A stretch of 46,170 bases of DNA, from assembly GCA_964475415.1 (NCBI GenBank), contig CAYYWZ010000028.1, positions 1-46,170 on the forward strand, read 5' to 3'. Positions within the stretch are counted from its first letter, which is position 1. Each line of letters opens with the position of its first letter. Under the pieces are notes generated by a model that saw only the letters and a list, made by a program, of their open reading frames with translations, was not told the DNA's origin and did not search any database. Below, piece after piece: positions 16,434 to 26,919 of this stretch. Made by a program: the position numbers and the translations under genes. The DNA is from CALCMJ01 sp964475415 (GTDB lineage: Bacteria; Bacteroidota; Bacteroidia; Chitinophagales; Saprospiraceae).

Positions 16434-17582
16434 ATGATGAATTGCAAAAAAGAATTCTTTTCTCTACCAGCAGACTTATGTTACCTTAACGGTGCATATA
16501 TGTCTCCGAATCTGAAATCTGTAGAAAAAATAGGTATCCTAAGCGTCCAGAAAAAAAATAACCCGCTAAACATTACTGCTTCAGATTTTTTTAGTCCTTT
16601 AGATCATTTAAGAAAACTGTTTGCAAAACTTATACATTGCCCTACTCCAGACAGAATTGTCATGGTACCATCTGTATCTTATGCTGTGGCTAATGCGGCT
16701 AAGAATATTCCATTAGAAGCTGGAGATGAAATCCTATTGGTAGGAGAACAATTCCCTAGTAATTATTATTCTTGGGAGAAACTTGCTATAAAAAACAGTG
16801 CTCATCTACGTATTATTTCCCCTGAAGAAAATCATAGGGATAGAGTAAAAAATTGGAATGAAAGAATTCTAGAGAACATAAATGCAAAAACAAAAATAAT
16901 TGCAATGCCTATAGTGCATTGGGCTGATGGAAGTTTGTTTGACCTAGCAGCAATAAGCGCTACATCTGAGTCATATGGAAGCTATCTACTTATCGATGGG
17001 ACACAATCTGTTGGAGCTATGGAACTCAATCTATCAGAAATAAAAATAGACTTTCTTGTGGTGGCAGCGTACAAGTGGATGTTAGGACCTTATTCCGCAG
17101 GACTCGCCTACTACAGCGACAGATTTCTCGATGGAACACCTATAGAAGAAAGCTGGATGAACCGATATGATAGTGATAATTTCTCTGAGTTAGTAAACTA
17201 TCAAAATCAATACAGAACTGGAGCACGTAGATATGAAGTAGGTCAGTCAAGTAATTTTATAGCCATTCCTATGATGACCGAGGCCATTCGTCAGCTTATC
17301 GAATGGCAACCCGAAGCTATACAATCTTATTGTAGGGATATCACAAAAGATGTAGTAAAGAGACTTGGAGATATAGGCTTTAGGATAGAAAATGCAGCTT
17401 ACAGAGCACATCACTTATTCGGAATTCGTGTTCGAGCTAGTGATAATTTAGAAACTATGGCTATGAAACTTAAGGAAGGTAATATTTCTGTTTCTATCCG
17501 TGGAGATGCTATCAGAGTAAGTCCTAATGTATATAACACACGAGAAGATATGGAAAGACTATTTAGTATACTAAATATATAG
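16434..17582 (+). CDS. Class V aminotransferase-fold PLP enzyme
   Basis: A 382-residue PLP-dependent enzyme of the class V (cysteine desulfurase/kynureninase-like) group. The PLP-binding lysine is Lys214 in VVAAYKWMLGPYSAG; the Asp and His/Gln that contact the ring lie in LLIDGTQSVGAM. An N-terminal LNGAYMSPNLKSVEKIG segment and a C-terminal VSIRGDAIRVSPNVYNT segment are typical of the family. No catalytic cysteine loop of an IscS/SufS type is apparent, so cysteine desulfuration is less likely than transamination or a hydrolytic activity. Translation could begin at the second ATG. Substrate is not inferable. Confidence 0.88.
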   Translation: MMNCKKEFFSLPADLCYLNGAYMSPNLKSVEKIGILSVQKKNNPLNITASDFFSPLDHLRKLFAKLIHCPTPDRIVMVPSVSYAVANAAKNIPLEAGDEILLVGEQFPSNYYSWEKLAIKNSAHLRIISPEENHRDRVKNWNERILENINAKTKIIAMPIVHWADGSLFDLAAISATSESYGSYLLIDGTQSVGAMELNLSEIKIDFLVVAAYKWMLGPYSAGLAYYSDRFLDGTPIEESWMNRYDSDNFSELVNYQNQYRTGARRYEVGQSSNFIAIPMMTEAIRQLIEWQPEAIQSYCRDITKDVVKRLGDIGFRIENAAYRAHHLFGIRVRASDNLETMAMKLKEGNISVSIRGDAIRVSPNVYNTREDMERLFSILNI

Positions 17583-17693
17583 TATGAATTCCAACATCAA
17601 TGCAAAGTAACCTCTTCTTTCCTCTATCTTGTTGATAAAGAGAAATAGTTAAAAACATTTTGCTTTAGAATGGTGCACACATAAAAAGACAAT

Positions 17694-19160
17694 CTACAAC
17701 GCATAAGCATTGTCCATACTTATCAGTTTTTTAGTCTTATCCGATGTTAGATATTCATGGACAGCAACAGCACAATCTCGGCCCTCGGCGATAGCCCATA
17801 CTACCAAAGATTGTCCTCTTCTCATATCTCCTGAAGAAAATACACCACTGATATTTGTTTGAAAATTATCTGTTTGGACATTGCCGCTTTCATCAAAAGC
17901 AATATCTAAATGTTCCAATAAGCCTCTCTTTTCCGTATGTAAAAAACCAATGGCTAAAAAAACCTTTTGACATGGTATAATTTCCTTAGAATTAGGAATT
18001 TCTTGCATTAGGTACTTTCCTTGATCATTCTTTTTCCATTCGATTTTTACAGTTTCTATACCAGATAGATTTGTTCCATCATTACTTACAAATCGTTTAG
18101 TGAGAATAGACCACTCTCGTTCGCAACCTTCTTCTTGCGAACTAGATGTTCTTATTATCTGAGGCCAGTTTGGCCAAGGATTTTGCTCACTTCTAAAACT
18201 TGGTGGCTTGCTCATTAACTCTATTTGCATAACATGCTTCGCTCCTAGCCTATGTGACGTACCTATGCAATCAGATCCTGTGTCACCACCACCTATAACT
18301 AGTACATCTTTACCCTCGACATCAATAAGTTCTTCTTGTGACGGAGGATTCCCGGCTACTCTTTTATTATTTTGGGTTAGATACTCCATTGCTAAATGAA
18401 CACCCTTCAGTTCTCTACCTTCGATAGGAAGTTCTCTTGCTACAGTAGATCCTGTGCAGAGTACTATACAGTCAAAATCTTTCTTTAGAGTCACGCTAGA
18501 AATATCTACTCCTATGTTTGTATTCATTCTAAACTGAATACCTGATTTTTTCATTATATCTATGCGTCTGTCAATTACATTTTTCTCCATTTTAAAATCT
18601 GGAATTCCATATCGTAGAAGACCACCAATTTTATCTTCCCTTTCGAATACAGTTACCTCATGACCGCACTTATTAAGCTCGTCTGCACAAGCCAGTCCAG
18701 CTGGACCACTGCCGATGACAGCAACTTTCTTACCACTAGAATTATCAACTTTATTTTCTTCTACCCACCCTTCGATAAAAGCTCTCTCAATAATAGATTT
18801 CTCTATATATTCTATAGCTACAGCATCATTGTTAATGCTCAAAACACAAGATCCTTCACAGGGCGCTGGACATATTCTACCAGTAAACTCTGGGAAATTA
18901 TTAGTACTAATCAGTATCTCGTAGGCTTTCTTCCACTCTCCCAGAAATACGGCGTGATTAAAGTCAGGTATAACATTACCTAGAGGACATCCATTATGAC
19001 AAAAAGGAATTCCACAATCCATACATCTAGCAGCCTGCTCTATCTTATGATCTTCAGATTTTTCTACATAAAACTCTTTGAAATTTGAAACTCTCTCTTC
19101 GACTGATAGTGATTCTGGAGTACTTCTCCCATATTTTTGAAATCCTTTTATATCTCCCAT
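17694..19160 (-). CDS. gltD: Glutamate synthase small subunit
   Basis: A 488-residue NADPH-oxidising beta subunit of glutamate synthase. The N-terminal domain has the 4Fe-4S cysteine groups CMDCGIPFC (Cys46, 49, 54), Cys58 in HNGCPLGN, and the second set in GRICPAPCEGSC. Two dinucleotide motifs follow, VAVIGSGPAGLACADEL (FAD) and VLVIGGGDTGSDCIG (NADPH), and the C-terminus holds GVFSSGDMRRGQSLVVWAI for the flavin. It passes electrons from NADPH to the large subunit, which makes two glutamates from glutamine and 2-oxoglutarate. It lies 36 nt behind gltB on the same strand and is the last gene of the nitrogen set. Confidence 0.96.
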   Translation of the reverse strand: MGDIKGFQKYGRSTPESLSVEERVSNFKEFYVEKSEDHKIEQAARCMDCGIPFCHNGCPLGNVIPDFNHAVFLGEWKKAYEILISTNNFPEFTGRICPAPCEGSCVLSINNDAVAIEYIEKSIIERAFIEGWVEENKVDNSSGKKVAVIGSGPAGLACADELNKCGHEVTVFEREDKIGGLLRYGIPDFKMEKNVIDRRIDIMKKSGIQFRMNTNIGVDISSVTLKKDFDCIVLCTGSTVARELPIEGRELKGVHLAMEYLTQNNKRVAGNPPSQEELIDVEGKDVLVIGGGDTGSDCIGTSHRLGAKHVMQIELMSKPPSFRSEQNPWPNWPQIIRTSSSQEEGCEREWSILTKRFVSNDGTNLSGIETVKIEWKKNDQGKYLMQEIPNSKEIIPCQKVFLAIGFLHTEKRGLLEHLDIAFDESGNVQTDNFQTNISGVFSSGDMRRGQSLVVWAIAEGRDCAVAVHEYLTSDKTKKLISMDNAYAL

Positions 19161-19196
19161 TAAAAATAAATTTTAGCGATCATAGAATTTTATTCA

Positions 19197-22100
19197 CTAC
19201 TTAATAAGTACTTTAGCAGATGGTCTAGATGTATTACTATTATTTTTTACACGCTCTTTTTTTCGCAGCTTCTGAAGTGCATTTTTATATTCTGTTGGAA
19301 TAATTTTTATGAAATTATTTTGCTGCTCTTCCCAGTTATTTAACAACCTAAATCCTTGAGGGCTACCAGTATAATTAGTATGCATTCTGACTAGCTTTCT
19401 AACTTGCTTTTTATCCTCATGATCAATTTCGTTTTCTACAAGAACCATTTCAGAGTTGAAATTTTTAGGAAGCTTCTTTTTCGGTGTGTATAAATAAGCT
19501 ACACCTCCGCTCATTCCCGCAGCAAAGTTCTGCCCTATATCCCCTAAGATTATTACGATTCCACCTGTCATGTACTCACAACCATTATCGCCAATACCTT
19601 CTACAACAACTTCTGCACCACTATTCCTTACAGCAAATCTATCACCTGCTTTTCCATTGATAAATACTTTTCCTGAGGTTGCACCATATAAAGCAACATT
19701 ACCAATAATAATATTCTCTTCTGGAATAAAATCACAATTTTGATCAGGCTTTACAACTAGTTTTGCTCCGCTTAATCCCTTACCAAAATAATCGTTTGCT
19801 TCACCCTCAAGATGGAAGTGAATTCCCTTAATACCAAAGGCGCAAAAACTTTGACCTGCAGAACCCTTAAACCAAAATTCTAAACTATCTTCCGCCATTC
19901 CATCAGCGCCATACATTTTTACAATCTCATTAGAAAGCATAGTGCCTACTGCTAGATCTGTATTGCTAATTGGAAATATAGAGGAGTAGCTTTTTTTACC
20001 TCTAATAGCCATCCGTGACTTTCTTATCAACTTATGATCCAATACATTATCTAGTCCTGCATCTTGTTTGACAGACTGATACATTGTGTTGTTATAGACG
20101 TTCTTTTCTCTATACAGAATAGGACTAAGATCTAAACCCTCTGTTTTCCAGTGTCTTCCTACCTTATCTATCTCAAGTAAATCTGTTCTTCCTACCAATT
20201 CATTAACTGTTCTAACTCCGAGCTCTGCCATAATTTCTCTTAAGTGTGCTGCTAAGAATTGAAAGTAATTGACCACATGTTCTACCTTCCCGTTAAATTT
20301 CTTTCTGAGCTCTTTGTCCTGCGTTGCTATCCCTACAGGGCAGGTATTCAGGTGGCACTTACGCATAAGAATACATCCCTCAACAACTAAAGCAGCTGTC
20401 GCAACCCCCCATTCTTCAGCTCCCAGTATCGTTGCAATAGCTAAGTCTCTTCCTGTCCTAATCTGGCCATCAGCCTGTAGTACAACTCTATCCCTCAATC
20501 CATTTTTCACTAAGGTCTGATGGGTTTCCGAAAGACCCAACTCCCATGGCAATCCAGCATGTCTTATACTACTTAATGGTGAAGCTCCTGTTCCTCCATC
20601 ACTACCCGAAATCAAAATATGATCAGCAAATGCTTTCACTACGCCAGAAGCAATAACGCCAACTCCTGCCTTAGATACAAGTTTTACGCTTATTCGCGCA
20701 CTTGGATTAGCATTTTTCAGATCAAAGATTAATTGCTTAAGATCTTCTATAGAGTATATATCGTGATGCGGCGGTGGAGAGATGAGACTTACACCTGGTG
20801 TTGCATTTCTAATAGAACCAATATAATCATTTACCTTATGTCCTGGCAGCTGACCACCTTCCCCAGGTTTAGCCCCTTGAGCCATTTTTATTTGTAACTC
20901 TACAGCATTATTAAGGTAATGAATATCGACACCAAATCTCCCACTCGCTACTTGCTTAATTGCTGATCTCTCCCAATCTCCATTTTCTTTTTTTGCAAAT
21001 CTTCGAGGATCTTCTCCCCCTTCTCCACTATTACTTTTACCTCCAATTCTATTTAGTGCTATTGCTAAGGTGCTGTGCGCTTCATGCGAAATAGAACCTA
21101 AGGACATCGCTCCAGTTGCAAACCTCTTGTATATAGATTCTGCGGATTCTACTTCAGTCAGGGGAATAGGATTCGTGCCAGGCTTAATTGTAAAGAAAGA
21201 TCTGAGAACAGAATTATTATGTTCTAGTTGATCGATGGCATTAGTAAACTTTTTGTACGTCTTGTAGTCATTAGTTCTAGTGCTATGTTGTAAAAGGTGT
21301 ATGGTCTGAGGATTAAATAAGTGATACTCCCCTTTTCTTTTCCATTGGTAATTCCCTACATCTGGTAAGCTGTTAAAATTATTATCAAATACAAGTCTGT
21401 GTTTGACATCATTTTCTCGTTCTAGACCTTCAAACCCTAGCCCCTCTATCCTTGAAATAGTTCCTCTAAAACACCTTTTTACCACTTCACTATGTAATCC
21501 TAATATTTCAAAAGTCTGAGCACCTTTATAAGAGCTGAGACATGATATACCTAACTTAGACATAATTTTTAGTAAGCCTTTATTGACGGCTTTGATATAA
21601 GATTTTTGAGCTATGGATTCTGGTATTTTATTTTCTATCGCTAGAGAATTTACTGTATCCAAGGCAAGATATGGGTAGATCAGATCCGCCCCAAATGATA
21701 GCAAACATGCTACATGATGCGTTTCCCATATGTCTCCTGCTTTTACAACAAGCGCTACCTCTTTTCGTAATCCTTTTTTTATCAGATAATGATGCAAGGC
21801 ACCAGTAATAAGTAGTGAAGGAATGTTTTTCCTGCCCTTACTTATATCAACATCATCTAAAATAATTACTTGTTTATCATTTGCAATGATCTGCAATGCT
21901 TTCTTAGAAATTCTTTTTACAGCAGACTTTAAAGATTCATCACTTGGATAAGTAATATCCAGTTTTTCTATCTGTAAATGTTCTATTTCGGAATGTATTA
22001 GATTAGCAAATTTTTGATGATCAAGTATCGGGTGATCAAAGCGTAAAATTTTAGCTTCTTCTGATCCTGTTGTGATAATACCACTACCTCCACCTATAAC

Positions 22101-23738
22101 GGTAGAAAGGCTCATATAGAATTTTTCGCGAAGTGGATCTATCGGGGGGTTGGTTACCTGTGCAAATTGTTGTTTGAAATAATTAGCTGGATGTTGAGCA
22201 ATTTTTGACAAAATAGCAAGTGGAATATCTGCGCCCATAGAACCTATAGGTTCTTGTGACTTCTCTGTCATCGACTTTAGTATAATTTCTTTATCTTCTA
22301 GACTCATTCCACAAGCTATCTGCCGTGTCCTTAGTTCTAAATGATCAGAATCTAATTCTGCACTATATGGTATTTCGTCTATATGTTTTGCATTCTGATT
22401 AAGCCATTCTCTGTAAGGCTTTCTTTTACAAATTGTTTCTTTTAATTCCTTATCAGAAATAATACGGTGTTCATCTAGATCAGCAACTAACATTTTACCG
22501 GGTTGCAATCTTCCTTTAAGTTTTATTTGAGATGGATCTATATCTATACATCCTGCTTCACTTCCCAGGATTAGCAAATTATCTTTTGTCAGTATATATC
22601 TGGAAGGTCTCAGTCCATTCCTATCTAAGGTTGCACCTATTACAGTTCCATCAGTAAAACAAATAGATGCTGGACCGTCCCATGGTTCTATTAATGCATC
22701 ATGGTACTCATAAAAAGCTTTTTTATAATCTTCTATATCAGGATTGTTTTGCCAAGCTTCAGGAATCATCATCATGATAGAATGAGGAATCGATCGACTA
22801 GCCCTTAGTAGGAAGTCCACCACATTGTCAAAATTTCCTGAGTCCGATAGAAAAGGATCACATACTGGCATAATACTGGTAAGATCTGGACGATTTTTTG
22901 AGATGAGCTCCATGTACTTTTCGCGAGCGTTCCACCAGTTTTGATTTCCTTGTATTGTATTGATTTCTCCGTTATGTGCTATACATCGAAACGGCTGAGC
23001 TAACTTCCATTTGGGTAATGTGTTAGTAGAAAACCTACTATGAACAATAGCAATAGCTGACTGGAATAAAGGATCTTGAAGATCTGGGTAATAGGTTCTT
23101 AATTGGTTTGCAGTAAGTAAGCCTTTGTATACTATTGTTTTAGAAGATAGAGAAGTGATGTAAAAATCATCTGTCAGCCCCTTACTAGAAAAGTAGATCT
23201 CCTTCATTATAGATGATCGCAGAAAGTAAAATCTACGTTCTAAGTCCTTATTATTAAACCCAGCGGTTTTGAAAAAATATTGTAAAATTTTAGGTTCTGA
23301 TGAAAGGGCAGAATTCCCTAAAATAGAATTATCTACAGGGACTTCTCTTATATGCAATACTTGGAAATCTTTTTTCTTAACCCATTTTAAAATTACTTTC
23401 TCACAATACCTTCTTGCTTGCTCCTCTTGCGGCATAAAGAACATGCCCACTCCATATTTATCCATCTTAGGTAAGACATCTCCATTCTTAAAGAATACTT
23501 GCTCAAAGAATTTATGAGGTAGTTGAGTAAGTATTCCAGCACCATCTCCTGTATTCTGCTCGCAACCTGAAGCACCTCTATGCTCCATGTTTTCTAGTGC
23601 TGTTAGTGCAGCATCTACAATGTATCTGCTAGAAGTAGATTTCAAGTCAGCTAACATTCCAACACCGCAAGAATCTCGCTCTTCTTGTGGTGTATATAAA
23701 CCAATTTCATTTTTCTTCGCCTTAGACTGCCTTTTCAT
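19197..23738 (-). CDS. gltB: Glutamate synthase large subunit
   Basis: A 1,513-residue protein of full family length. A short propeptide precedes Cys24 (in RDSCGVGMLAD), the expected N-terminal nucleophile of the glutaminase domain, which carries SRFSTNTLPKW and AHNGEINTIQGN. The central domain is followed by the FMN/synthase domain, with SGEGGEDPRRF near residue 900 and AQGAKPGEGGQLPGHKV. The 3Fe-4S cysteines are Cys1122, Cys1128 and Cys1133 (GCILMRKCHLNTCPVG), with the same spacing as in known enzymes. The C-terminal glycine-rich beta-helix (GATSGKVFINGKAGDRF) is complete. It works with GltD in ammonia assimilation. A 216-bp gap separates it from amt, so it may have its own promoter. Confidence 0.97.
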   Translation of the reverse strand: MKRQSKAKKNEIGLYTPQEERDSCGVGMLADLKSTSSRYIVDAALTALENMEHRGASGCEQNTGDGAGILTQLPHKFFEQVFFKNGDVLPKMDKYGVGMFFMPQEEQARRYCEKVILKWVKKKDFQVLHIREVPVDNSILGNSALSSEPKILQYFFKTAGFNNKDLERRFYFLRSSIMKEIYFSSKGLTDDFYITSLSSKTIVYKGLLTANQLRTYYPDLQDPLFQSAIAIVHSRFSTNTLPKWKLAQPFRCIAHNGEINTIQGNQNWWNAREKYMELISKNRPDLTSIMPVCDPFLSDSGNFDNVVDFLLRASRSIPHSIMMMIPEAWQNNPDIEDYKKAFYEYHDALIEPWDGPASICFTDGTVIGATLDRNGLRPSRYILTKDNLLILGSEAGCIDIDPSQIKLKGRLQPGKMLVADLDEHRIISDKELKETICKRKPYREWLNQNAKHIDEIPYSAELDSDHLELRTRQIACGMSLEDKEIILKSMTEKSQEPIGSMGADIPLAILSKIAQHPANYFKQQFAQVTNPPIDPLREKFYMSLSTVIGGGSGIITTGSEEAKILRFDHPILDHQKFANLIHSEIEHLQIEKLDITYPSDESLKSAVKRISKKALQIIANDKQVIILDDVDISKGRKNIPSLLITGALHHYLIKKGLRKEVALVVKAGDIWETHHVACLLSFGADLIYPYLALDTVNSLAIENKIPESIAQKSYIKAVNKGLLKIMSKLGISCLSSYKGAQTFEILGLHSEVVKRCFRGTISRIEGLGFEGLERENDVKHRLVFDNNFNSLPDVGNYQWKRKGEYHLFNPQTIHLLQHSTRTNDYKTYKKFTNAIDQLEHNNSVLRSFFTIKPGTNPIPLTEVESAESIYKRFATGAMSLGSISHEAHSTLAIALNRIGGKSNSGEGGEDPRRFAKKENGDWERSAIKQVASGRFGVDIHYLNNAVELQIKMAQGAKPGEGGQLPGHKVNDYIGSIRNATPGVSLISPPPHHDIYSIEDLKQLIFDLKNANPSARISVKLVSKAGVGVIASGVVKAFADHILISGSDGGTGASPLSSIRHAGLPWELGLSETHQTLVKNGLRDRVVLQADGQIRTGRDLAIATILGAEEWGVATAALVVEGCILMRKCHLNTCPVGIATQDKELRKKFNGKVEHVVNYFQFLAAHLREIMAELGVRTVNELVGRTDLLEIDKVGRHWKTEGLDLSPILYREKNVYNNTMYQSVKQDAGLDNVLDHKLIRKSRMAIRGKKSYSSIFPISNTDLAVGTMLSNEIVKMYGADGMAEDSLEFWFKGSAGQSFCAFGIKGIHFHLEGEANDYFGKGLSGAKLVVKPDQNCDFIPEENIIIGNVALYGATSGKVFINGKAGDRFAVRNSGAEVVVEGIGDNGCEYMTGGIVIILGDIGQNFAAGMSGGVAYLYTPKKKLPKNFNSEMVLVENEIDHEDKKQVRKLVRMHTNYTGSPQGFRLLNNWEEQQNNFIKIIPTEYKNALQKLRKKERVKNNSNTSRPSAKVLIK

Positions 23739-23954
23739 ATAGTTAGCTTTACCTTATTCATTCATTTTTTCATTTATATAATTACTTTCCAGTAGCTTGT
23801 AAAAAAGAGTCAGCATATTGTTCTCCTTTAGTTATAGTAAGAACAATTATATTCGTTTAATAAATATCTATACTATAATCTAGAGTCAGAGCTAAACCAC
23901 TTAAAGTTTGCTAGAGCTAATTTATTTTGATCTAGCTAACAGATATAAACTAGT

Positions 23955-25217
23955 CTACGAGGTACTCATTGCCCACTGACTTTCTTCTTTCATACCGCTA
24001 TAGGCTTCCATATCGTGTTCCGTAATATCTAAACCTCTAATTTCATGATCATTAGACACTCTAATTCCTATAGTTTTCTTTAATGTATAGAAAATTAGAA
24101 AAGAACATATAAATGCAAAAATACCCACAGCAGCTACACCGATAATTTGTGAGAAAAGTTGGGCTATCCCAGCCTTCTCTCCAAAGAGACCCACTGCCAA
24201 AGTCCCCCAAACGCCGCATACTAGATGAACTGAGGTAGCTCCTACAGGGTCATCTATTTTGATCTTATCAAAAAACACTACTGAAAGGGGAATAATTACT
24301 CCCGCAATAAATCCAATCAATATCGCCCAAGATGGGTTGGTCATCAAGTCAGCTCCTGCAGTTATACCTACAAGACCACCCAATATCCCATTAAGCACCA
24401 TCGACAGATCATGCGTCTTAAAGAGTATATAGCTCATTATAAATGCACCTATAGCTCCTCCTGCTGCTGATAAAGAAGTTGTTACAAAAACTAAGGATAC
24501 TGCTCCTGGGTCTGCCGATAAAACGGATCCACCATTAAATCCAAACCACCCAAACCACAATAAGAATACGCCTACGGCAGCAAAAGGAAGGCTATGCCCT
24601 GGAATAGCTTTTATGCCTGTCTTAGTATATTTTCCAGCTCTAGGCCCTAGAACTATGGCACCTGCTAATGCGGCAAAACCACCTGCGGCATGTACTATCG
24701 TAGAGCCTGCAAAATCATAAAATGGGGTCTCCATTGTATCGAGCCATCCACCTCCCCATTTCCACATACCTATTATAGGATAGACCAAGGCAACAAAGAT
24801 TGCAGCAAAGATTAAAAATGATTCTAATTTTATTCTTTCTGCTACTGCCCCAGAGACGATAGTTGCACAGGTTGCAGCAAACATAGCTTGGAAAATAAAA
24901 TCAGAATAATAAGAGTATGCACCATCTGCATATTCTATACCTCCTGCTGCACCTTCCGGTGCAATAGCTCCGAAGCCAGCAAAGCCGAACATTGTGCCTG
25001 CAAAAACCTCCCCTGGGTACATTAGATTAAAGCCTACCAAATAATAGGTCAATAGTCCTATACCAATAATCATAGCATTTTTGAATAAAATATTTACCGT
25101 ATTTTTCTTTCGTACCAAACCCGCTTCTAAACTTGCAAAGCCCAAGTGCATAATAAAAACTAGTGCTGCTGCAATTAAAATCCATAAATTATTTACAGTA
25201 TATAGTGTCTCGTCCAT
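23955..25217 (-). CDS. amt: Ammonium transporter
   Basis: An Amt/MEP/Rh channel protein, 420 residues from the ATG at 25217 (MDETLYTVNNLWILIAAALVF). A longer frame from ATG 25256 adds 13 residues but overlaps glnK by 8 nt; I prefer the shorter form because it matches the usual N-terminus. Eleven hydrophobic segments are visible. Family landmarks include FASLEAGLVRKKNTVN, GSTIVHAAGGFAALAGA (first pore histidine), GWFGFNGGS and DDPVGATSVHLVCGVWGTLAVG (second pore histidine). It conducts ammonium across the inner membrane and is expected to be gated by the P-II protein encoded 31 nt upstream. Confidence 0.95.
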   Translation of the reverse strand: MDETLYTVNNLWILIAAALVFIMHLGFASLEAGLVRKKNTVNILFKNAMIIGIGLLTYYLVGFNLMYPGEVFAGTMFGFAGFGAIAPEGAAGGIEYADGAYSYYSDFIFQAMFAATCATIVSGAVAERIKLESFLIFAAIFVALVYPIIGMWKWGGGWLDTMETPFYDFAGSTIVHAAGGFAALAGAIVLGPRAGKYTKTGIKAIPGHSLPFAAVGVFLLWFGWFGFNGGSVLSADPGAVSLVFVTTSLSAAGGAIGAFIMSYILFKTHDLSMVLNGILGGLVGITAGADLMTNPSWAILIGFIAGVIIPLSVVFFDKIKIDDPVGATSVHLVCGVWGTLAVGLFGEKAGIAQLFSQIIGVAAVGIFAFICSFLIFYTLKKTIGIRVSNDHEIRGLDITEHDMEAYSGMKEESQWAMSTS

Positions 25218-25248
25218 AGTAAGAAGGTTCTTTTTTTTGTTACAATTG

Positions 25249-25593
25249 CTAAGCATTTATACTCTCAGGTCCATTCTTCCCTGATCTAATATTCTTTATT
25301 TCTAACAAGGGTGAAACCATTATAATACCATCACCTTTTTCTCCGGTATGTGCAGCATCTACTATTGCATCAAAGGCTGCTGTTACATATTCGTCAGAGA
25401 CAACGATTTCCATTTTGATTCTCCCTAGGTAACCTACATCATAGACACTTCCTCTATAGGATAATTCCTTTCCTTTCTGATGACCATAACCCTTCACCTC
25501 GTAGAAAGTGAAAAAATTTATTCCTTTTTCAGCAAGACTTTCTTTTACAGAATCAAACTTACTTGACCGAATAATGGCAACTATTTTTTTCAT
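25249..25593 (-). CDS. glnK: P-II nitrogen regulatory protein
   Basis: A 114-residue P-II signal protein. It starts MKKIVAIIRSSKFDSVKESL. Its T-loop runs KGYGHQKGKELSYRGSVYDVG and keeps Gln39 and Tyr51, the residues that bind 2-oxoglutarate/ATP-Mg and accept uridylylation in enteric proteins. The B-loop TGEKGDGIIMV and the C-loop IRSGKNG are present. P-II trimers sense ATP/ADP and 2-oxoglutarate; a glnK-amt pair nearly always means direct control of the channel. Whether Tyr51 is modified here is unknown, because no GlnD is in the window. It is the first gene of the set. Confidence 0.96.
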   Translation of the reverse strand: MKKIVAIIRSSKFDSVKESLAEKGINFFTFYEVKGYGHQKGKELSYRGSVYDVGYLGRIKMEIVVSDEYVTAAFDAIVDAAHTGEKGDGIIMVSPLLEIKNIRSGKNGPESINA

Positions 25594-25898
25594 GAGAAAG
25601 ATTTAGGAGATGATACTACTAGTCATTTTGATTAATTACGTACTGTTGAATGTAATTGTGTTTTGAACTAGTTTCAAACCAAAGAAGAGCAATAATGTGG
25701 TTAGAAATGACCGTTAAATTATCTTAAGTTATTGATTTACATTTATTTAAGCTTATCAATTTTGTTATTCCCACGATATGATATCAGCCTAAAAAATCAT
25801 ACATTTCGTTATTCCTAGAAAGCTATTAAGCTGTTGAAGTCAATTTAAAAGTAAGTTAGCGGCTACGGCATTTGTAATAGAAAGGAGGGAACTTATAA
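25594..25898. other. Intergenic region upstream of glnK
   Basis: About 305 bp with no convincing gene. It should hold the glnK promoter (minus strand) and the 3' end region of the hydrolase gene. No good CAAAnnTA (-7 on the minus strand) was found; CAAACCAA at about 25675 is one mismatch away. Two copies of GTTATTCC (25764-25771 and 25808-25815) lie 44 bp apart, about four helical turns, and might be a paired protein site. Confidence 0.4.
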
Positions 25899-26744
25899 TT
25901 ATAGAAAATTCAGAATAGAATCCCTTACCTTCTCAAAACTATTAAAAGGAATTAAGTGTCCAGCCCCTTTCCATTCTTCTAGATGTAAATAGGCCTTAGG
26001 AATATGCGCTTTGCTATATGCTATATTATGAACTGCAGGTGCAATCCAATCATCTGAGCAATGCATGTGTATAACTGGAACATTAATCTTAGACCAATCT
26101 GATTCTATCTGTTTTAAACTTGCAGCATGACTTATTTTTTCTTGGACTGATACATTCAGATATCCTGGCAGCATCCATGAAATAAACTTTAGGTTTAATA
26201 AATTATTTATCCAAAATTGTTTCTCATGTTCAGGGTCTATAACTGGAGCAAGCATAATTATGCCTGATAATTTTTCAGGAAATCGTGCTGCATACGATCC
26301 TACTATAGGTCCTCCATAAGAATGACCTACTAAGATCAGGTTCTCATATTGAAAATAATCTGTAATTGTTTTTAGAGCATTTACTTGTTCTACTATACTT
26401 TTCTCCACTTGGCCATTTGCAGAATATCCATATCCTATTCTGTCTATAGAGATGAGTTGTGCCTTTGACAATAACATACTATCTAGTAAATAATTGCGAA
26501 ATGCATTCCATGCTCCTGGAGCTCCATGTGCAAAAACGATAAGTATACCTGCTTGTTCATTTCCCGTAGAAATAGCTCTTATTTTAATATTTTTAAAATC
26601 AATAAAATGCTCCTCATATTCAATATTCTTTTGAGAAAATATCTTTTTAGTTTCTGAAGGTGAGGCATTTATTTTGTAAGCAAACACATTCATAGCTACC
26701 ACTATAAGAGTTAACAAAATTATTATTGTACAAAACAGCCCCAT
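25899..26744 (-). CDS. Alpha/beta hydrolase with N-terminal membrane anchor
   Basis: A 281-residue protein from ATG 26744; an in-frame TTG at 26784-26786 would add 14 residues. An N-terminal hydrophobic stretch (GLFCTIIILLTLIVVAM) is a signal anchor or uncleaved leader. The hydrolase core has FAHGAPGAWNAF (oxyanion region), the nucleophile elbow GHSYGG with Ser142, the acid in HMHCSDDWIAP and the histidine in GAGHLIPF, so the triad is complete. Substrate is unknown; esters or small lactones are usual for such proteins. It diverges from the DoxX-like gene. Confidence 0.88.
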   Translation of the reverse strand: MGLFCTIIILLTLIVVAMNVFAYKINASPSETKKIFSQKNIEYEEHFIDFKNIKIRAISTGNEQAGILIVFAHGAPGAWNAFRNYLLDSMLLSKAQLISIDRIGYGYSANGQVEKSIVEQVNALKTITDYFQYENLILVGHSYGGPIVGSYAARFPEKLSGIIMLAPVIDPEHEKQFWINNLLNLKFISWMLPGYLNVSVQEKISHAASLKQIESDWSKINVPVIHMHCSDDWIAPAVHNIAYSKAHIPKAYLHLEEWKGAGHLIPFNSFEKVRDSILNFL

Positions 26745-26793
26745 AAGAGTTTTAATAATGCTAAAGGTATGAAGTATGTGTACCAAATAGATT

Positions 26794-26819
26794 TATTGTG
26801 TGTTAATAAATTCACAATA
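26794..26819. promoter_or_regulatory. Inverted repeat between divergent genes
   Basis: TATTGTG (26794-26800) and CACAATA (26813-26819) are perfect 7-bp arms around 12 bp, in the region shared by the hydrolase and DoxX-like genes. It could be an operator for either. AT-rich DNA gives such repeats by chance, so confidence is low. Confidence 0.25.
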
Positions 26820-26919
26820 TGAAAATTAAGATAAAGAATAAGTAAATTTTTCCTTTTCTTAGATAAGAGAAGACATCTTGATGACTTTTGATCTACTAGT
26901 ATAATTTAATAGCAAAACC

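Noticed and set aside
17583..17693. Hairpin-like CTCTATC/GATAAAGAG as a terminator
   Set aside because: The stem is short, has a bulge and lacks a T-tract, so it is not listed as a feature.
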